Notes under the pieces: generated by a model
Told to the model about the DNA's origin: nothing
Database searches by the model: none
The model's input: only the letters and a program-made list of their open reading frames with translations
Translations under genes and position numbers: made by a program
Part shown: positions 17,913-26,777 of the stretch, in pieces
How the letters are laid out: every line of letters starts with the position of its first letter
Position numbering within the stretch: the stretch's first letter is position 1
Assembly (NCBI RefSeq): GCF_042652085.1
Contig: NZ_JBHSJF010000001.1
Location: forward strand, 248,001-312,000
Length of the DNA: 64,000 bases
Origin: Flaviflagellibacter deserti
Lineage (GTDB): Bacteria; Pseudomonadota; Alphaproteobacteria; Rhizobiales; Methylopilaceae
Reading direction: 5' to 3'

Positions 17913-19235
17913 ATGGCAATCATGTCTCTCGTCCAGACGTACGACCGCGCCCTCGTTTCCAAGATCGGGGAGGGCGGCATCGACGATGCGGCCTTCCACG
18001 CCAAGCTCGAACAGAGTCGCGAGGCGTTGGACTGGGTTCGCTCGGCGCATGCGAACAAGGAGCTCGCGCTCCTCGGCTATGCCGGCAAGACGGACGACGT
18101 CGCGGCGATCGAAAGCGCGGCGAAGACCTTCGCCGAAGGCGCGACGGATCTCATCTTCTATGGCACCGGCGGTTCAAGCCTTGGCTCGCAGGCGCTGGCG
18201 CAACTGGCCGACTACAACGTGCCCGGCCTCGGCGTTCTCCGCGACGGCCCGCGTCTCCACTTCCTGGATAACCTGGATCCGATCACGCTCGACAAGCTGT
18301 TCGCCAAGCTGCCGCTCGAAACCTCGCGGTTCATGGCCGTCTCGAAATCCGGCGGTACCGGCGAGACCCTCACCCAGGTCATGGCGACGATCTCGCTGCT
18401 GCAAGCCAATGGTCATGGCGACCATCTCGCCCGTCATTTCCTTGGCCTGTCAGAGCCCGAAGCCGGCAAGAAGAACGAGCTTCGTGCTCTGCTGGAGCCC
18501 TACGGTGTGACATTCCTCGAACATGACACCGGCGTCGGCGGCCGCTATTCGGTTGCGACCAATGTCGGCCTCCTGCCAGCTGCGGCCGCGGGTCTCGATA
18601 TCGCCGCCGTTCGCAACGGCTTCATGGATGCACTGAAGCCGATCCTCGACGGTGCCGAACCGAAGGACGTGCCGGCGGCGATCGGTGCCACGCTCGCCGC
18701 TTGCGCGGCTGATGCCGGCAAGAACGTCTCGGTAATGATGTCCTACGCCGATCGCCTGGAGCGCACCGCCGCGTGGTGGGTGCAGCTCTGGTCAGAAAGC
18801 CTCGGCAAGGACGGCAAGGGCACGACGCCGGTCCGCGCGCTCGGACCGGTCGACCAGCACAGCCAGCTCCAGCTCCATCTCGGCGGTCCGCGCGACAAGC
18901 TGTTCACGGTCGTCACCGTCGGCTTCGCGGGTAAGGGACCGAAGCTCGATCCGGAACTCGCGGCGCGAGTCGGCGAACCGGTGTTTGCGAACAAGACAGT
19001 CGGCGATTTCGCCGCCGCCGAAGGCCGCGCGACAGCCGACACGCTTGCGAAGAATGGTCGCCCGACCCGCACGATCTACATACCGGAGCTGAACGAGCGC
19101 GCGCTTGGCACATTCCTGATGCAGTTCATGCTGGAAACGATCATCACCGCGCGGCTGATCGGCGTGAACGCCTTCGACCAGCCGGCGGTCGAAGAGGGCA
19201 AGATCCTCGCGAAGAAATATCTCGGCGAAGGCTGA
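17913..19235 (+). CDS. pgi: Glucose-6-phosphate isomerase
   Basis: This enzyme interconverts glucose-6-phosphate and fructose-6-phosphate. SIS-type sugar-phosphate binding is visible in FYGTGGSSLGSQAL and AVSKSGGTGETLTQ. Later motifs are LGPVDQHSQLQLHLGGP and NAFDQPAVEEGK, the latter resembling the C-terminal QPGVExxK signature. At about 440 residues it is the shorter form rather than the 550-residue enterobacterial type. ATG 17913 and 17922 are both plausible starts. Confidence 0.9.
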   Translation: MAIMSLVQTYDRALVSKIGEGGIDDAAFHAKLEQSREALDWVRSAHANKELALLGYAGKTDDVAAIESAAKTFAEGATDLIFYGTGGSSLGSQALAQLADYNVPGLGVLRDGPRLHFLDNLDPITLDKLFAKLPLETSRFMAVSKSGGTGETLTQVMATISLLQANGHGDHLARHFLGLSEPEAGKKNELRALLEPYGVTFLEHDTGVGGRYSVATNVGLLPAAAAGLDIAAVRNGFMDALKPILDGAEPKDVPAAIGATLAACAADAGKNVSVMMSYADRLERTAAWWVQLWSESLGKDGKGTTPVRALGPVDQHSQLQLHLGGPRDKLFTVVTVGFAGKGPKLDPELAARVGEPVFANKTVGDFAAAEGRATADTLAKNGRPTRTIYIPELNERALGTFLMQFMLETIITARLIGVNAFDQPAVEEGKILAKKYLGEG

Positions 19236-19301
19236 TCGCTCCACAGCTGAGTTCAGGCATGACTTGATCCGGCCCCACGGGGCCGCGATCTTTGTCGAAT
19301 C

Positions 19302-21092
19302 ATGACCATCCGCCGCCTTCCCGAGACTCTCGCTAACCGCATCGCCGCGGGCGAGGTCGTCGAACGTCCGGCGAGCGTCGTGAAGGAACTCGTCGAGAAC
19401 GCGCTCGACGCCGGTGCGACCCGGATCGAGATCGTCCTGAAGGCCGGCGGCAAGGACCTCATCCGCGTCACTGATAACGGCTCGGGCATGGCGCCGGACG
19501 ACCTGCCGCTCGCGGTCGAACGCCACGCGACCTCGAAGCTGCCGTCGGACGACCTCCTCGATATCCGCCATCTCGGCTTCCGCGGAGAGGCGCTGCCGTC
19601 GATTGCGTCCGTCTCGCGGATGACCTTGACCTCGCGGCGGCGCGACGATGCCCATGCCTCCCAACTCGTCGTCGAGAATGGCCGTCTCGGCGATGTCGGC
19701 CCCGCGGCGCATCCGGAAGGCACGCGCCTCTCCGTCGAGGGCCTGTTTGCGGCTCTGCCGGCCCGGCTGAAGTTCCTCAAGACCGAGCGGGCGGAGAACG
19801 AGGCCGTCGCCGAGATCGTCCGCCGTCTCGCCGCCGCTCATCCCGGGACTGACATCGCGCTCGACCTCGACGGCCGCGCGCTGCGCTTCGCCGCCCAGTC
19901 CTCGACCGATGACGGCATCCGGGCGCGACTGTCGGATGTTCTCGGCAGAGATTTCGGTGCCAATGCGGTCCCGGTGCTGGCCGAGCGCGAAGGCTTCCGG
20001 CTATCCGGCTTCGCGGGCGTGCCGACCTATCACCGCGCCACCGCCGCGCATCAGATATTCGTCGTCAACAAACGCCCGGTGAAGGACCGTCTGCTGATCG
20101 GGGCGCTGCGCGGCGCCTATTCGGACCTCATGCCGCGCGACCGGCATGCAGTCGTGGCGCTCTTCCTCGATGTCGATCCGCGCGATGTCGACGTCAACGT
20201 CCATCCGGCTAAGGCGGAGGTGCGCTTCCGTGATTCCGGTCATATCCGCGCGCTGCTGATCTCGGCTTTGCGCAACGCTATCGACGCTGGCGGCCTGCGC
20301 GTGGCAACGACAGGTGCGCGCTTTGCGACCTCCGCCTTCCGGGCGCCACAGCGTCCCCAGAGCTGGCCGTCGTCGGCCCCGACCTTCGGGTCGCTGGCGC
20401 TCGCGCCGGAACCGGTCGCCCAGGCTTTCGGCTTCGCCGAGCCGAGGCAGACCACGTTCGAGGTCCAGCCTTCGGCCGACGCCCGCGCGGATGCAGTCGT
20501 CGCTCCCGAGCAGGAGGCGCTGCCGCTGGGAGCGGCGAAGGCGCAGCTCCACGACACCTACATCCTCGCCCAGACGGAGAACGGCATCGTCCTCGTCGAC
20601 ATGCACGCCGCCCATGAGCGTCTGGTCTACGAGCGGCTGAAGCGCCGCGCAGGCTCTTCGCAATCGCAGATCCTGCTCGTTCCCGATGTCATCGAACTAG
20701 CGCCCGACGAGGCATCCCGCGTGGTCGCTGCCGCTGACGATCTCGCGAGGCTCGGCCTTGTCGTCGAGGCGTTCGGGCAGGGTGCGGTGCTGGTCCGCGA
20801 GACCCCGGCCGCGCTCGGCGACTTCAATGTCACCGCCCTGATCCGTGATCTCGCCGACGGCCTCGCTGAATGGGGAGCGGCGCTGCCGCTGTCGGACCGC
20901 CTCGACCGGCTGGCATCTACCTTCGCCTGCCATCACTCGATCCGTGCCGGGCGGCGGCTGAAACCAGAAGAGATGGACTCACTTCTCCGTCAGATCGAGG
21001 ACGAACCCTTGGCCGGCCAGTGCAATCACGGCCGCCCGACCTTCGTGACTTTGTCGCTCGCCGATCTGGAGAAGCTGTTCCAGCGGCGCTAG
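19302..21092 (+). CDS. mutL: DNA mismatch repair protein MutL
   Basis: This 596-residue protein couples MutS mismatch recognition to strand removal. The GHKL ATPase motifs are clear near the N-terminus: ELVENALDAGATRIEI, VTDNGSGMAPDDL and HLGFRGEALPSI. The transducer domain has FVVNKRPVKDRLL and DVNVHPAKAEVRF. The C-terminal dimerisation domain has DMHAAHERLVYERLK and FACHHSIRAGRRL. I do not see the DQHAX2EX4E endonuclease motif: the matching place reads DMHAAHERLVYE, which retains much of its pattern, so nicking activity is unresolved. Confidence 0.96.
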   Translation: MTIRRLPETLANRIAAGEVVERPASVVKELVENALDAGATRIEIVLKAGGKDLIRVTDNGSGMAPDDLPLAVERHATSKLPSDDLLDIRHLGFRGEALPSIASVSRMTLTSRRRDDAHASQLVVENGRLGDVGPAAHPEGTRLSVEGLFAALPARLKFLKTERAENEAVAEIVRRLAAAHPGTDIALDLDGRALRFAAQSSTDDGIRARLSDVLGRDFGANAVPVLAEREGFRLSGFAGVPTYHRATAAHQIFVVNKRPVKDRLLIGALRGAYSDLMPRDRHAVVALFLDVDPRDVDVNVHPAKAEVRFRDSGHIRALLISALRNAIDAGGLRVATTGARFATSAFRAPQRPQSWPSSAPTFGSLALAPEPVAQAFGFAEPRQTTFEVQPSADARADAVVAPEQEALPLGAAKAQLHDTYILAQTENGIVLVDMHAAHERLVYERLKRRAGSSQSQILLVPDVIELAPDEASRVVAAADDLARLGLVVEAFGQGAVLVRETPAALGDFNVTALIRDLADGLAEWGAALPLSDRLDRLASTFACHHSIRAGRRLKPEEMDSLLRQIEDEPLAGQCNHGRPTFVTLSLADLEKLFQRR

Positions 21093-21118
21093 CCTTCTCC
21101 CGTCGAAGAGGAGAGAAC

Positions 21119-21520
21119 ATGGCGTCGGTAAATGTTGACCTCAGAAGTGTCGACGGCACGGAAGCGGCAATGGGCTGGGCCGCCGGTCATACGATCACCG
21201 TGGACCGTCCCGACGGTAAGGCCGGCGGGCTTGGGCTCGGCTTCAACGGCGCACAATTGCTGGCGCTCGCAATCGGCGGCTGCTTCTGCAACGACCTTCG
21301 CTACACGGCACACACTATGGGCGTCGCGCTGGGCAAAATCGCGGTCAGTGTCCGGGTCGATATGGAAGGCGAGCCGCTGCTGACGACGAATGCGACCATG
21401 GTCGTCCAATGCGAGACAATGGACGGCTCGGATCCGCAGGCCGTCATCGCAAAGGCCAAGGCGGCATGCATGGTCGCGAACTCGCTGCGACAGGGCATCC
21501 CGGTCGCGATCGAGAGCTAG
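21119..21520 (+). CDS. OsmC family protein
   Basis: This 133-residue protein matches the OsmC/Ohr thiol-peroxidase fold. The two expected cysteines lie in IGGCFCNDLRY and KAKAACMVANSLRQ. The family reduces organic hydroperoxides, but this member is short and divergent, so activity is not certain. GAGGAGA precedes the ATG at 21119. Its stop overlaps the convergent modC stop in a shared CTAG. Confidence 0.8.
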   Translation: MASVNVDLRSVDGTEAAMGWAAGHTITVDRPDGKAGGLGLGFNGAQLLALAIGGCFCNDLRYTAHTMGVALGKIAVSVRVDMEGEPLLTTNATMVVQCETMDGSDPQAVIAKAKAACMVANSLRQGIPVAIES

Positions 21521-22605
21521 TCCGGGGCGGGCGCCGCGAGCGCCACGCCCTTGACCTGAGCGTGGACGACGACACCTTCGGCGAGGCCGAGATGTTCCCA
21601 TGACCGCCGGGTGACCCGCGCGAGCAGGCGCGCCCCGGTTCCGTCCGTACCCAGGGCCAGCACCGCCACCATCTGGTGTTCGTGGGGGATGACCGAGACG
21701 ATGCGGGCCGGCAGCACGTTCAGGATCGTGCTCTCGCCCGGAGCGTGCCGGGCAAGGCTGACATCTCCCGCGGAAATGGTCAGGCGGCGTCTTTCGCCAG
21801 GCTTGGCACTCGCGGTCGGAACGACGAAGCATCCGCCGGCCACGCTAAGCGCGGCGAGACCGTAGGACGCGTCGTAGGAATCGACGATCGCTTCGATACT
21901 GACCGCAGCCTCGCGTGACGCCGCGAGTGGAAAGTCGGGATCGCTCTGCAGCTCTCCCAATGGACCCGACGCCACGACACGCCCCGCCTTCATCAGGACG
22001 AGGTGGTCGGCAAGCCGCTCGACCTCGCTCATATCGTGGGTGACGTAGAGGACCGGGATCGACAGGCTCTCATGCAGCCTTTCCAGGAAAGGCAGGATCT
22101 CCTCCTTGGTCTGGCGGTCGAGCGCCGAGAGCGGCTCGTCCATCAGGAGGAGTTTCGGCTGAGTGAGAAGCGCTCGGCCGAGCGCGACGCGCTGACGTTC
22201 GCCGCCGGAGAGATTGCGCGGGGCGCGATCGAGGAGGTGGCCGATCTTGAAGAGTTCGATCACCTCGTCGAAGGCGATCTCTTTCGGTCCGTCCTTCGGT
22301 GCGCCGTAGAGGAGGTTCTTCCGCACGGTCATATGTGGGAACAGGCTCGCCTCCTGGAAGACGTAGCCGACAGGGCGCAAATGGGGACGCAAAAAGACGG
22401 AATCGTCCTGCCAGGTGCCGCCGTTCACCAAGCATCGACTCTCCGGCAGAAACTGAAGGCCGGCGACGCAGCGCAGCACCGTGGTCTTGCCGCAGCCGGA
22501 CGGCCCGAACAAAGCGGTCACGCCTCTCGACGGCGCGTCGAAGGCGGCATCGAGGTCGAAGCGTCCGAGGCGCCCGCGGAATGCGACGGAGATCGTGCTG
22601 GTCAT
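21517..22605 (-). CDS. modC: Molybdate ABC transporter ATPase ModC
   Basis: This 362-residue ATPase energises molybdate import. It has Walker A GPSGCGKTTVLR, the signature LSGGERQRVALGRALL and Walker B LLLMDEPLSALD. The C-terminal third is a TOBE/molybdate-binding-like domain (LPARIVSVIPHEHQMVAVLAL). It overlaps modB by four bases and is last in the modABC operon. Confidence 0.94.
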   Translation of the reverse strand: MTSTISVAFRGRLGRFDLDAAFDAPSRGVTALFGPSGCGKTTVLRCVAGLQFLPESRCLVNGGTWQDDSVFLRPHLRPVGYVFQEASLFPHMTVRKNLLYGAPKDGPKEIAFDEVIELFKIGHLLDRAPRNLSGGERQRVALGRALLTQPKLLLMDEPLSALDRQTKEEILPFLERLHESLSIPVLYVTHDMSEVERLADHLVLMKAGRVVASGPLGELQSDPDFPLAASREAAVSIEAIVDSYDASYGLAALSVAGGCFVVPTASAKPGERRRLTISAGDVSLARHAPGESTILNVLPARIVSVIPHEHQMVAVLALGTDGTGARLLARVTRRSWEHLGLAEGVVVHAQVKGVALAAPAPD

Positions 22606-23285
22606 TCGCCGATACGGGCCGTGCGTTTTTCAAGCGTCGTCATGGCGAGGACGACCGAGAAGGCGAATACGACCATGCCGGCGGCAAGGATGTTCGCCTC
22701 GCGCCACTGCATAGTCTCGACATAATCGTAGATCGCGACCGACAGCACCTTGGTCTCGTTCGGAATATTGCCGCCGACCATCAGCACGATGCCGAACTCG
22801 CCGACGCAATGAGCGAAGCCGAGCACCGCGCCGGTGAGGAAGCCGGGGCGGGCGAGGGGGACCGCGACGGTCCAGAACGTCTTCCATGGAGAGGCGCGGA
22901 GCGTCGCCGCGACTTCGAGCGGCCGTTCGCCCATCGCCTCGAAGGCGTTGCGCACCGGCTGGACGACGAACGGCATGGAATAGACGACCGAGCCGATGAC
23001 GAGGCCCTCGAAGGTGAAGGCCAAAGTGCGGGCCCCCCATAGGCTGGCGAGAGCCCCGCCGGGTCCCGAGGGACCCAGCGTGACGAGAAGGTAGAAACCG
23101 AGGACCGTCGGCGGCAGGACGAGGGGCAAAGCGACGATCGCTCCCACCATTTCCTTCCAGGCGGCTTTCGAACGCGCCAGCCACCACGCGATCGGCGTGC
23201 CGATGATCAGCAGTATGATCGTCGCGGTGGTGGCGAGTTCGACCGTCAACCGAACCGCCGTCCAGACCTCAGGAGGTAATTCCAA
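22602..23285 (-). CDS. modB: Molybdate ABC transporter permease ModB
   Basis: This 227-residue inner-membrane permease has about five hydrophobic segments. The ABC permease coupling loop is in RNAFEAMGERPLEVAATLRA, and FAHCVGEFGIVLMVGGNIP is characteristic of molybdate/tungstate permeases. It lies 10 bases downstream of modA and overlaps modC, so all three are one operon. Confidence 0.94.
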   Translation of the reverse strand: MELPPEVWTAVRLTVELATTATIILLIIGTPIAWWLARSKAAWKEMVGAIVALPLVLPPTVLGFYLLVTLGPSGPGGALASLWGARTLAFTFEGLVIGSVVYSMPFVVQPVRNAFEAMGERPLEVAATLRASPWKTFWTVAVPLARPGFLTGAVLGFAHCVGEFGIVLMVGGNIPNETKVLSVAIYDYVETMQWREANILAAGMVVFAFSVVLAMTTLEKRTARIGE

Positions 23286-23295
23286 TGCTTCAGAC

Positions 23296-24054
23296 TCAGC
23301 TCTTCACGTCGAGAGCGTAGCCGAACTTCTGGATGATCGCCTTAGCTTCCGGACCCTTGAGGAAAGCGATGAACGCCCTGGCGACCTCGTTGTCCGCGCC
23401 CTTCTTGAGGAGCACGGCGTCCTGGAGGATCGGCTTGTAGAGGCTCTGCGGGACGAGCCACTGCGAACCGCCCTTGCCCTGGACCTGCGAGAGCGCGACG
23501 AAGCCGAGTTCAGCATTGGCGGAATCGATGAACTGGAACGCCTGGGCGATGCTGTTGCCCTGGACGATCTTAGGCTCGAGCGTCGGATAGAGGTTCAGCG
23601 CCTTCATGGCTTCGATCGCGGCGGCGCCGTAGGGGGCGGCGGTCGGGTTGGCGATCGAGATCTTGGTGAAGGAGCCGGTCTTGAGCGTGTCCTCGCCCTT
23701 CACGAACGCGGCATCCTTGCTCCACAGGACGAGCTTGCCGACGGCATAGGTGAAGCGGCTGTCGGCGACGCCGAACCCGTCATCGACGGCCTTCTTTGGA
23801 CGTTCGGAATCGGCCGAGAGCAGGATCTGGAACGGCGCGTCCTGGGTGATCTGGGTGTACAGCTGGCCGGAGGAGCCGAAGCTCAGCACGGCGTCATGGC
23901 CGGTCTTGGTCTTGAACGCGGCAGCGATCTCCTTGGCCGCGTCGGTGAAGTTGGCGGCGACCGCGACATTGGTCTCGGCGGCGCTGACCGGCGTCACGAC
24001 CAGAGCGGCAGCGAACAGGCCGGCCGCAGTCGTCAGGGCTTTCACGAAGTTCAT
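23296..24054 (-). CDS. modA: Molybdate ABC transporter substrate-binding protein ModA
   Basis: This periplasmic oxyanion-binding protein (252 residues) has a signal peptide (VKALTTAAGLFAAALVVTPVSA). The mature start VAVAANFTDAAKEI and the ligand-loop LSFGSSGQLYTQI are typical of ModA. ATG 24054 is chosen because GGAGAG lies just upstream; the GTG at 24066 is less likely. A candidate Mo-box lies 46 bases further upstream. Confidence 0.93.
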   Translation of the reverse strand: MNFVKALTTAAGLFAAALVVTPVSAAETNVAVAANFTDAAKEIAAAFKTKTGHDAVLSFGSSGQLYTQITQDAPFQILLSADSERPKKAVDDGFGVADSRFTYAVGKLVLWSKDAAFVKGEDTLKTGSFTKISIANPTAAPYGAAAIEAMKALNLYPTLEPKIVQGNSIAQAFQFIDSANAELGFVALSQVQGKGGSQWLVPQSLYKPILQDAVLLKKGADNEVARAFIAFLKGPEAKAIIQKFGYALDVKS

Positions 24055-24100
24055 GGTGCTCTCCACTCTATCGGCTCGGATGATACGTCGCGTCGCGGTA

Positions 24101-24124
24101 CGTCATATGCGCTCGTATATAGCG
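24101..24124 (-). promoter_or_regulatory. Candidate Mo-box (ModE/MopAB operator) upstream of modABC
   Basis: On the minus strand the site reads CGCTATATA, then cgagcg, then CATATGACG. This follows the ModE-type layout of two inverted 9-bp arms around a 6-base spacer; the first arm matches CGNTATATA exactly and the second matches the inverted arm at 6 of 9 bases. It lies 46 bases before the modA start, where molybdate-loaded ModE would block transcription. No modE-like gene is in the window. Confidence 0.6.
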
Positions 24125-24272
24125 GAAAGTTTCCTCGAAGTGGAAGGCCGCTGTTTGCAGATCAATCATCAGGTGACTTCAGAGGAATTCGGAGCAAAAC
24201 TTTGGGAAGGGCTTCCGCTTCAGCGCCTCAGGGTGCTGATGTGTCGCGCTCGGGGAAAGGTCTGGGGGCGAG

Positions 24273-25289
24273 ATGTCCGAGGTTAAGGACGCGGTCGATC
24301 CGACTGGCTGGCTGCTCGACGTCGACCTCAGCCAGTTCGAAACCTATCTTGGCCGTACCTTGCCCGGCTTTCGCGGCCCGGTGACGATCCATCCCGCGCG
24401 CGCTGAATCGCTGTCGACCTTCATCGTCTCGACGCCCGACACCCGCTTCGTCATGCGTCGCGCGGCCGGGCTCGAACGCGAGTTCAGGATCGTTGCCGCT
24501 CTGCATCAGAAGGGGTTTCCCGTCCCTCGGCCGCTTCTCTACTGCGACCACGAAAAGCTGACCGGTACCGTCTTCTACATGTCGGAGTTCGTCGAGGGAC
24601 GATCGTTCGAGGATCCGGCGCTGCCGGGCCTCGGTAACGAAGAACGGGCTCGCATATACGACGATGTGAACGCGACCCTGGCTAGGCTGCATGCGATCGA
24701 GCCGCGCGTCCTTGCGATCGATCTGGGGACGGGCCGCAACTATGTCGCCGAGCAGGTGGACCGGGCGATCGTCCGTTACAAGGCGAGCGGCGTCACCGGC
24801 TTCGCCGACATGGACCGCGTCGCGGCCTGGCTGCCGGGCCATCTGCCTCCCGATCGGCCGCCCCGTTTGATCCATGGCGATTTCCGCATCGACAACGTCA
24901 TCTTCGACACCACCGAGCCGAAGGTCATCGCCGTCATCGACTGGCATCAGGCCGGTCTCGGCGATCCGATTGCCGACGCGGTCTACCACTTCATGGCCTG
25001 GATCAAGCTGGGCGCGGGCGGTGTGGGCGGCCGGGCCTTCACTCAGAACGACTTCGCCGAACTCGGCATTCCCACGCTCGAAGCCTATGCCGGCGAATAC
25101 GCCAAGCGGGTCGGGTTGAAGACTATCCCTAACTTCGAGACCTATTTCGCCTATAATCTGTTCCGCATGGCGGCTTTGCAGGGCATCGTCGTGCCGCAGC
25201 CGGGCGTTTCCAAGGGCCGGGCGCTTGCGGCGCTTGCCCCGCTTTCCGCGATGGCCTGGGCATTCGCCCGCCGCGCCGGAGCGACATGA
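24273..25289 (+). CDS. Phosphotransferase family protein (APH / ACAD10 kinase-like)
   Basis: This 338-residue soluble protein has an aminoglycoside-phosphotransferase-like fold. The catalytic loop is LIHGDFRIDNVIF and the metal-binding region is AVIDWHQAGLGDPIADAVY. These resemble the kinase domain of ACAD10-like proteins and fungal-type uncharacterised phosphotransferases, so the substrate is unknown. The N-terminal glycine-rich loop is weak (HPARAESLSTF). It precedes a patatin-like phospholipase by four bases. Confidence 0.75.
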   Translation: MSEVKDAVDPTGWLLDVDLSQFETYLGRTLPGFRGPVTIHPARAESLSTFIVSTPDTRFVMRRAAGLEREFRIVAALHQKGFPVPRPLLYCDHEKLTGTVFYMSEFVEGRSFEDPALPGLGNEERARIYDDVNATLARLHAIEPRVLAIDLGTGRNYVAEQVDRAIVRYKASGVTGFADMDRVAAWLPGHLPPDRPPRLIHGDFRIDNVIFDTTEPKVIAVIDWHQAGLGDPIADAVYHFMAWIKLGAGGVGGRAFTQNDFAELGIPTLEAYAGEYAKRVGLKTIPNFETYFAYNLFRMAALQGIVVPQPGVSKGRALAALAPLSAMAWAFARRAGAT

Positions 25290-25293
25290 CGGG

Positions 25294-26154
25294 ATGGAAT
25301 CTGGGGTAACGGCAGTTCTGGAACGGGCATCCTCCACGCCCCGGATCGCCGTCGCGCTGGGCGGCGGCGGTGCCCGCGGGCTGGCTCACGTCCTCGTTCT
25401 TGAAGCCCTCGACGAACTCGGAATCAGGCCCGCTGCCATCGCGGGAACCTCGATCGGCGCGATTTTCGGCTGGGCGTACGCCTCCGGCCTGCCGGCGAAG
25501 ACGATCCGCAACGACTTCATCGGCAAGCTCAAGGACCGGCGGAAAATCATCGCCCGGCTCTTCGAAGCCCGTGTCGGCCGTTTCACCCGCCTCGTCGCGG
25601 GCGGCGGCAATCCCATGCTGATAGACGCCGAGGTCCTGCTGCCGCTCCTCATGCCGGAGGGGCTGACCATGCGGTTCGAGGATCTTGAAATCCCGCTATC
25701 GGTGGTGGCGACGGACTTCCATGCCCGATGCGAGGCGGTTTTCCGGACCGGCCCGATCCAGCCGGCGGTTGCGGGTTCCGCAGCAATCCCCGGACTGATA
25801 CGGCCCGTCGTCCACGAGGGTCGCGTTCTGATCGATGGCGGCGCGGTCAATCCCTTGCCGTTCGATCTTCTCTTCGATCACGGAGATGTAGTGGTCGCAG
25901 CCGATGTCATCGGGGGCCTGCCGGTTCCGACCAAGCCGGTCCCCGATCCCTGGGAGGCGATGTTCGGTTCGCTCCAGATCCTGCAGAGCGTCATCGCGCA
26001 ATCGAAGATCGCCCGCCGTCCACCCGACATCACTATCCGCCCGCCGGTCGGCATCTATCGTGTGCTCGATTTCTTCAAGGCGCCGGCGATCCTGAAGGCC
26101 GGCGAGCCCTGCAAGGATGAGCTGAAGCGGGCGCTGGAGAAGGTGCTGGCGTAA
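25294..26154 (+). CDS. Patatin-like phospholipase (RssA/NTE type)
   Basis: This 286-residue protein has the oxyanion loop LGGGGARGLAH, the nucleophile elbow AGTSIGAIFG and the catalytic Asp in LIDGGAVNPLP. This is the Ser-Asp dyad of patatin hydrolases, which act on acyl lipids. No signal peptide is seen, so it is probably cytosolic or peripheral. It starts four bases after the phosphotransferase stop. Its 3' end is followed within two bases by a palindromic repeat copy. Confidence 0.9.
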   Translation: MESGVTAVLERASSTPRIAVALGGGGARGLAHVLVLEALDELGIRPAAIAGTSIGAIFGWAYASGLPAKTIRNDFIGKLKDRRKIIARLFEARVGRFTRLVAGGGNPMLIDAEVLLPLLMPEGLTMRFEDLEIPLSVVATDFHARCEAVFRTGPIQPAVAGSAAIPGLIRPVVHEGRVLIDGGAVNPLPFDLLFDHGDVVVAADVIGGLPVPTKPVPDPWEAMFGSLQILQSVIAQSKIARRPPDITIRPPVGIYRVLDFFKAPAILKAGEPCKDELKRALEKVLA

Positions 26155-26155
26155 T

Positions 26156-26291
26156 GCCTCTCCCGTTTGCGGGAGAGTTCGACTCGCGAAGCGAGCGGGT
26201 GAAGGCATGATTGCAGCAACGAGCATCGTGCTGGCCCTCACCCCGGTCGCGTGACCGCGACTCGACCCTCTCCCGCTACGCAGGACAGGGG
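26156..26291. repeat. Palindromic intergenic repeat, copy 1
   Basis: The element begins with a hairpin of CTCTCCCG (26158-26165), loop TTTG, and CGGGAGAG (26170-26177). It continues with GGCCCTCACCCCGG and CTCGACCCTCTCCCGC blocks that recur in other copies. It fills the gap between the convergent patatin and tadA genes. Similar elements lie at 29088, 35150, 45087 and 63449. Confidence 0.75.
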
Positions 26292-26292
26292 A

Positions 26293-26742
26293 CTACCGCC
26301 GTTCCCGAAAAAACTCCCTCAACAATTCCGCCGACGCCGTCTCCCCAAATCCCCCATAGACCTCCGGCGCATGATGGCAGGTCGGCAGGGAATACAGCCT
26401 TCCCCCGCTGACGACGGCGCCGCCCTTCGGGTCGTCGGCGCCGTAGTAGAGCCGCCGTATCCGGGCGAACGAGATCGCCGCCGCGCACATCGGGCAGGGC
26501 TCGAGCGTCACCCAGAGATCGCAGCCGATCAGCCGCTCGGAGCCGAGCTTCGCAGCCCCCGCGCGGATGACCAGCATTTCGGCATGGGCAGTAGGGTCGT
26601 TCAGTTCGCGCGGCCGGTTGCCGTCGGCGGCGACGATCTCGCCGTCGCGCACGAGCACGGCGCCGATCGGCACCTCGCCGCGCCGGGCCGCGGCCTCGGC
26701 TTCATCGAGCGCCCGCGCCATGAACTCGTTCGTTATCGTCAA
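26293..26742 (-). CDS. tadA: tRNA adenosine(34) deaminase TadA
   Basis: This 149-residue zinc enzyme converts A34 to inosine in tRNA-Arg. The zinc and proton-transfer site is DPTAHAEMLVIR and the Cys pair is LEPCPMCAAAI. The 3' end meets a repeat copy, and the start is 35 bases from the divergent rluB gene, so they share a short promoter region. Confidence 0.95.
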   Translation of the reverse strand: MTITNEFMARALDEAEAAARRGEVPIGAVLVRDGEIVAADGNRPRELNDPTAHAEMLVIRAGAAKLGSERLIGCDLWVTLEPCPMCAAAISFARIRRLYYGADDPKGGAVVSGGRLYSLPTCHHAPEVYGGFGETASAELLREFFRERR

Positions 26743-26777
26743 GATGGCAATCTTCCGCTTCGCCTCTCAGCCCTCCC

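Noticed and set aside
19270..19285. CGGCCCCACGGGGCCG as a terminator after pgi
   Set aside because: The loop is two bases and no T-run follows; a chance GC palindrome is likely.
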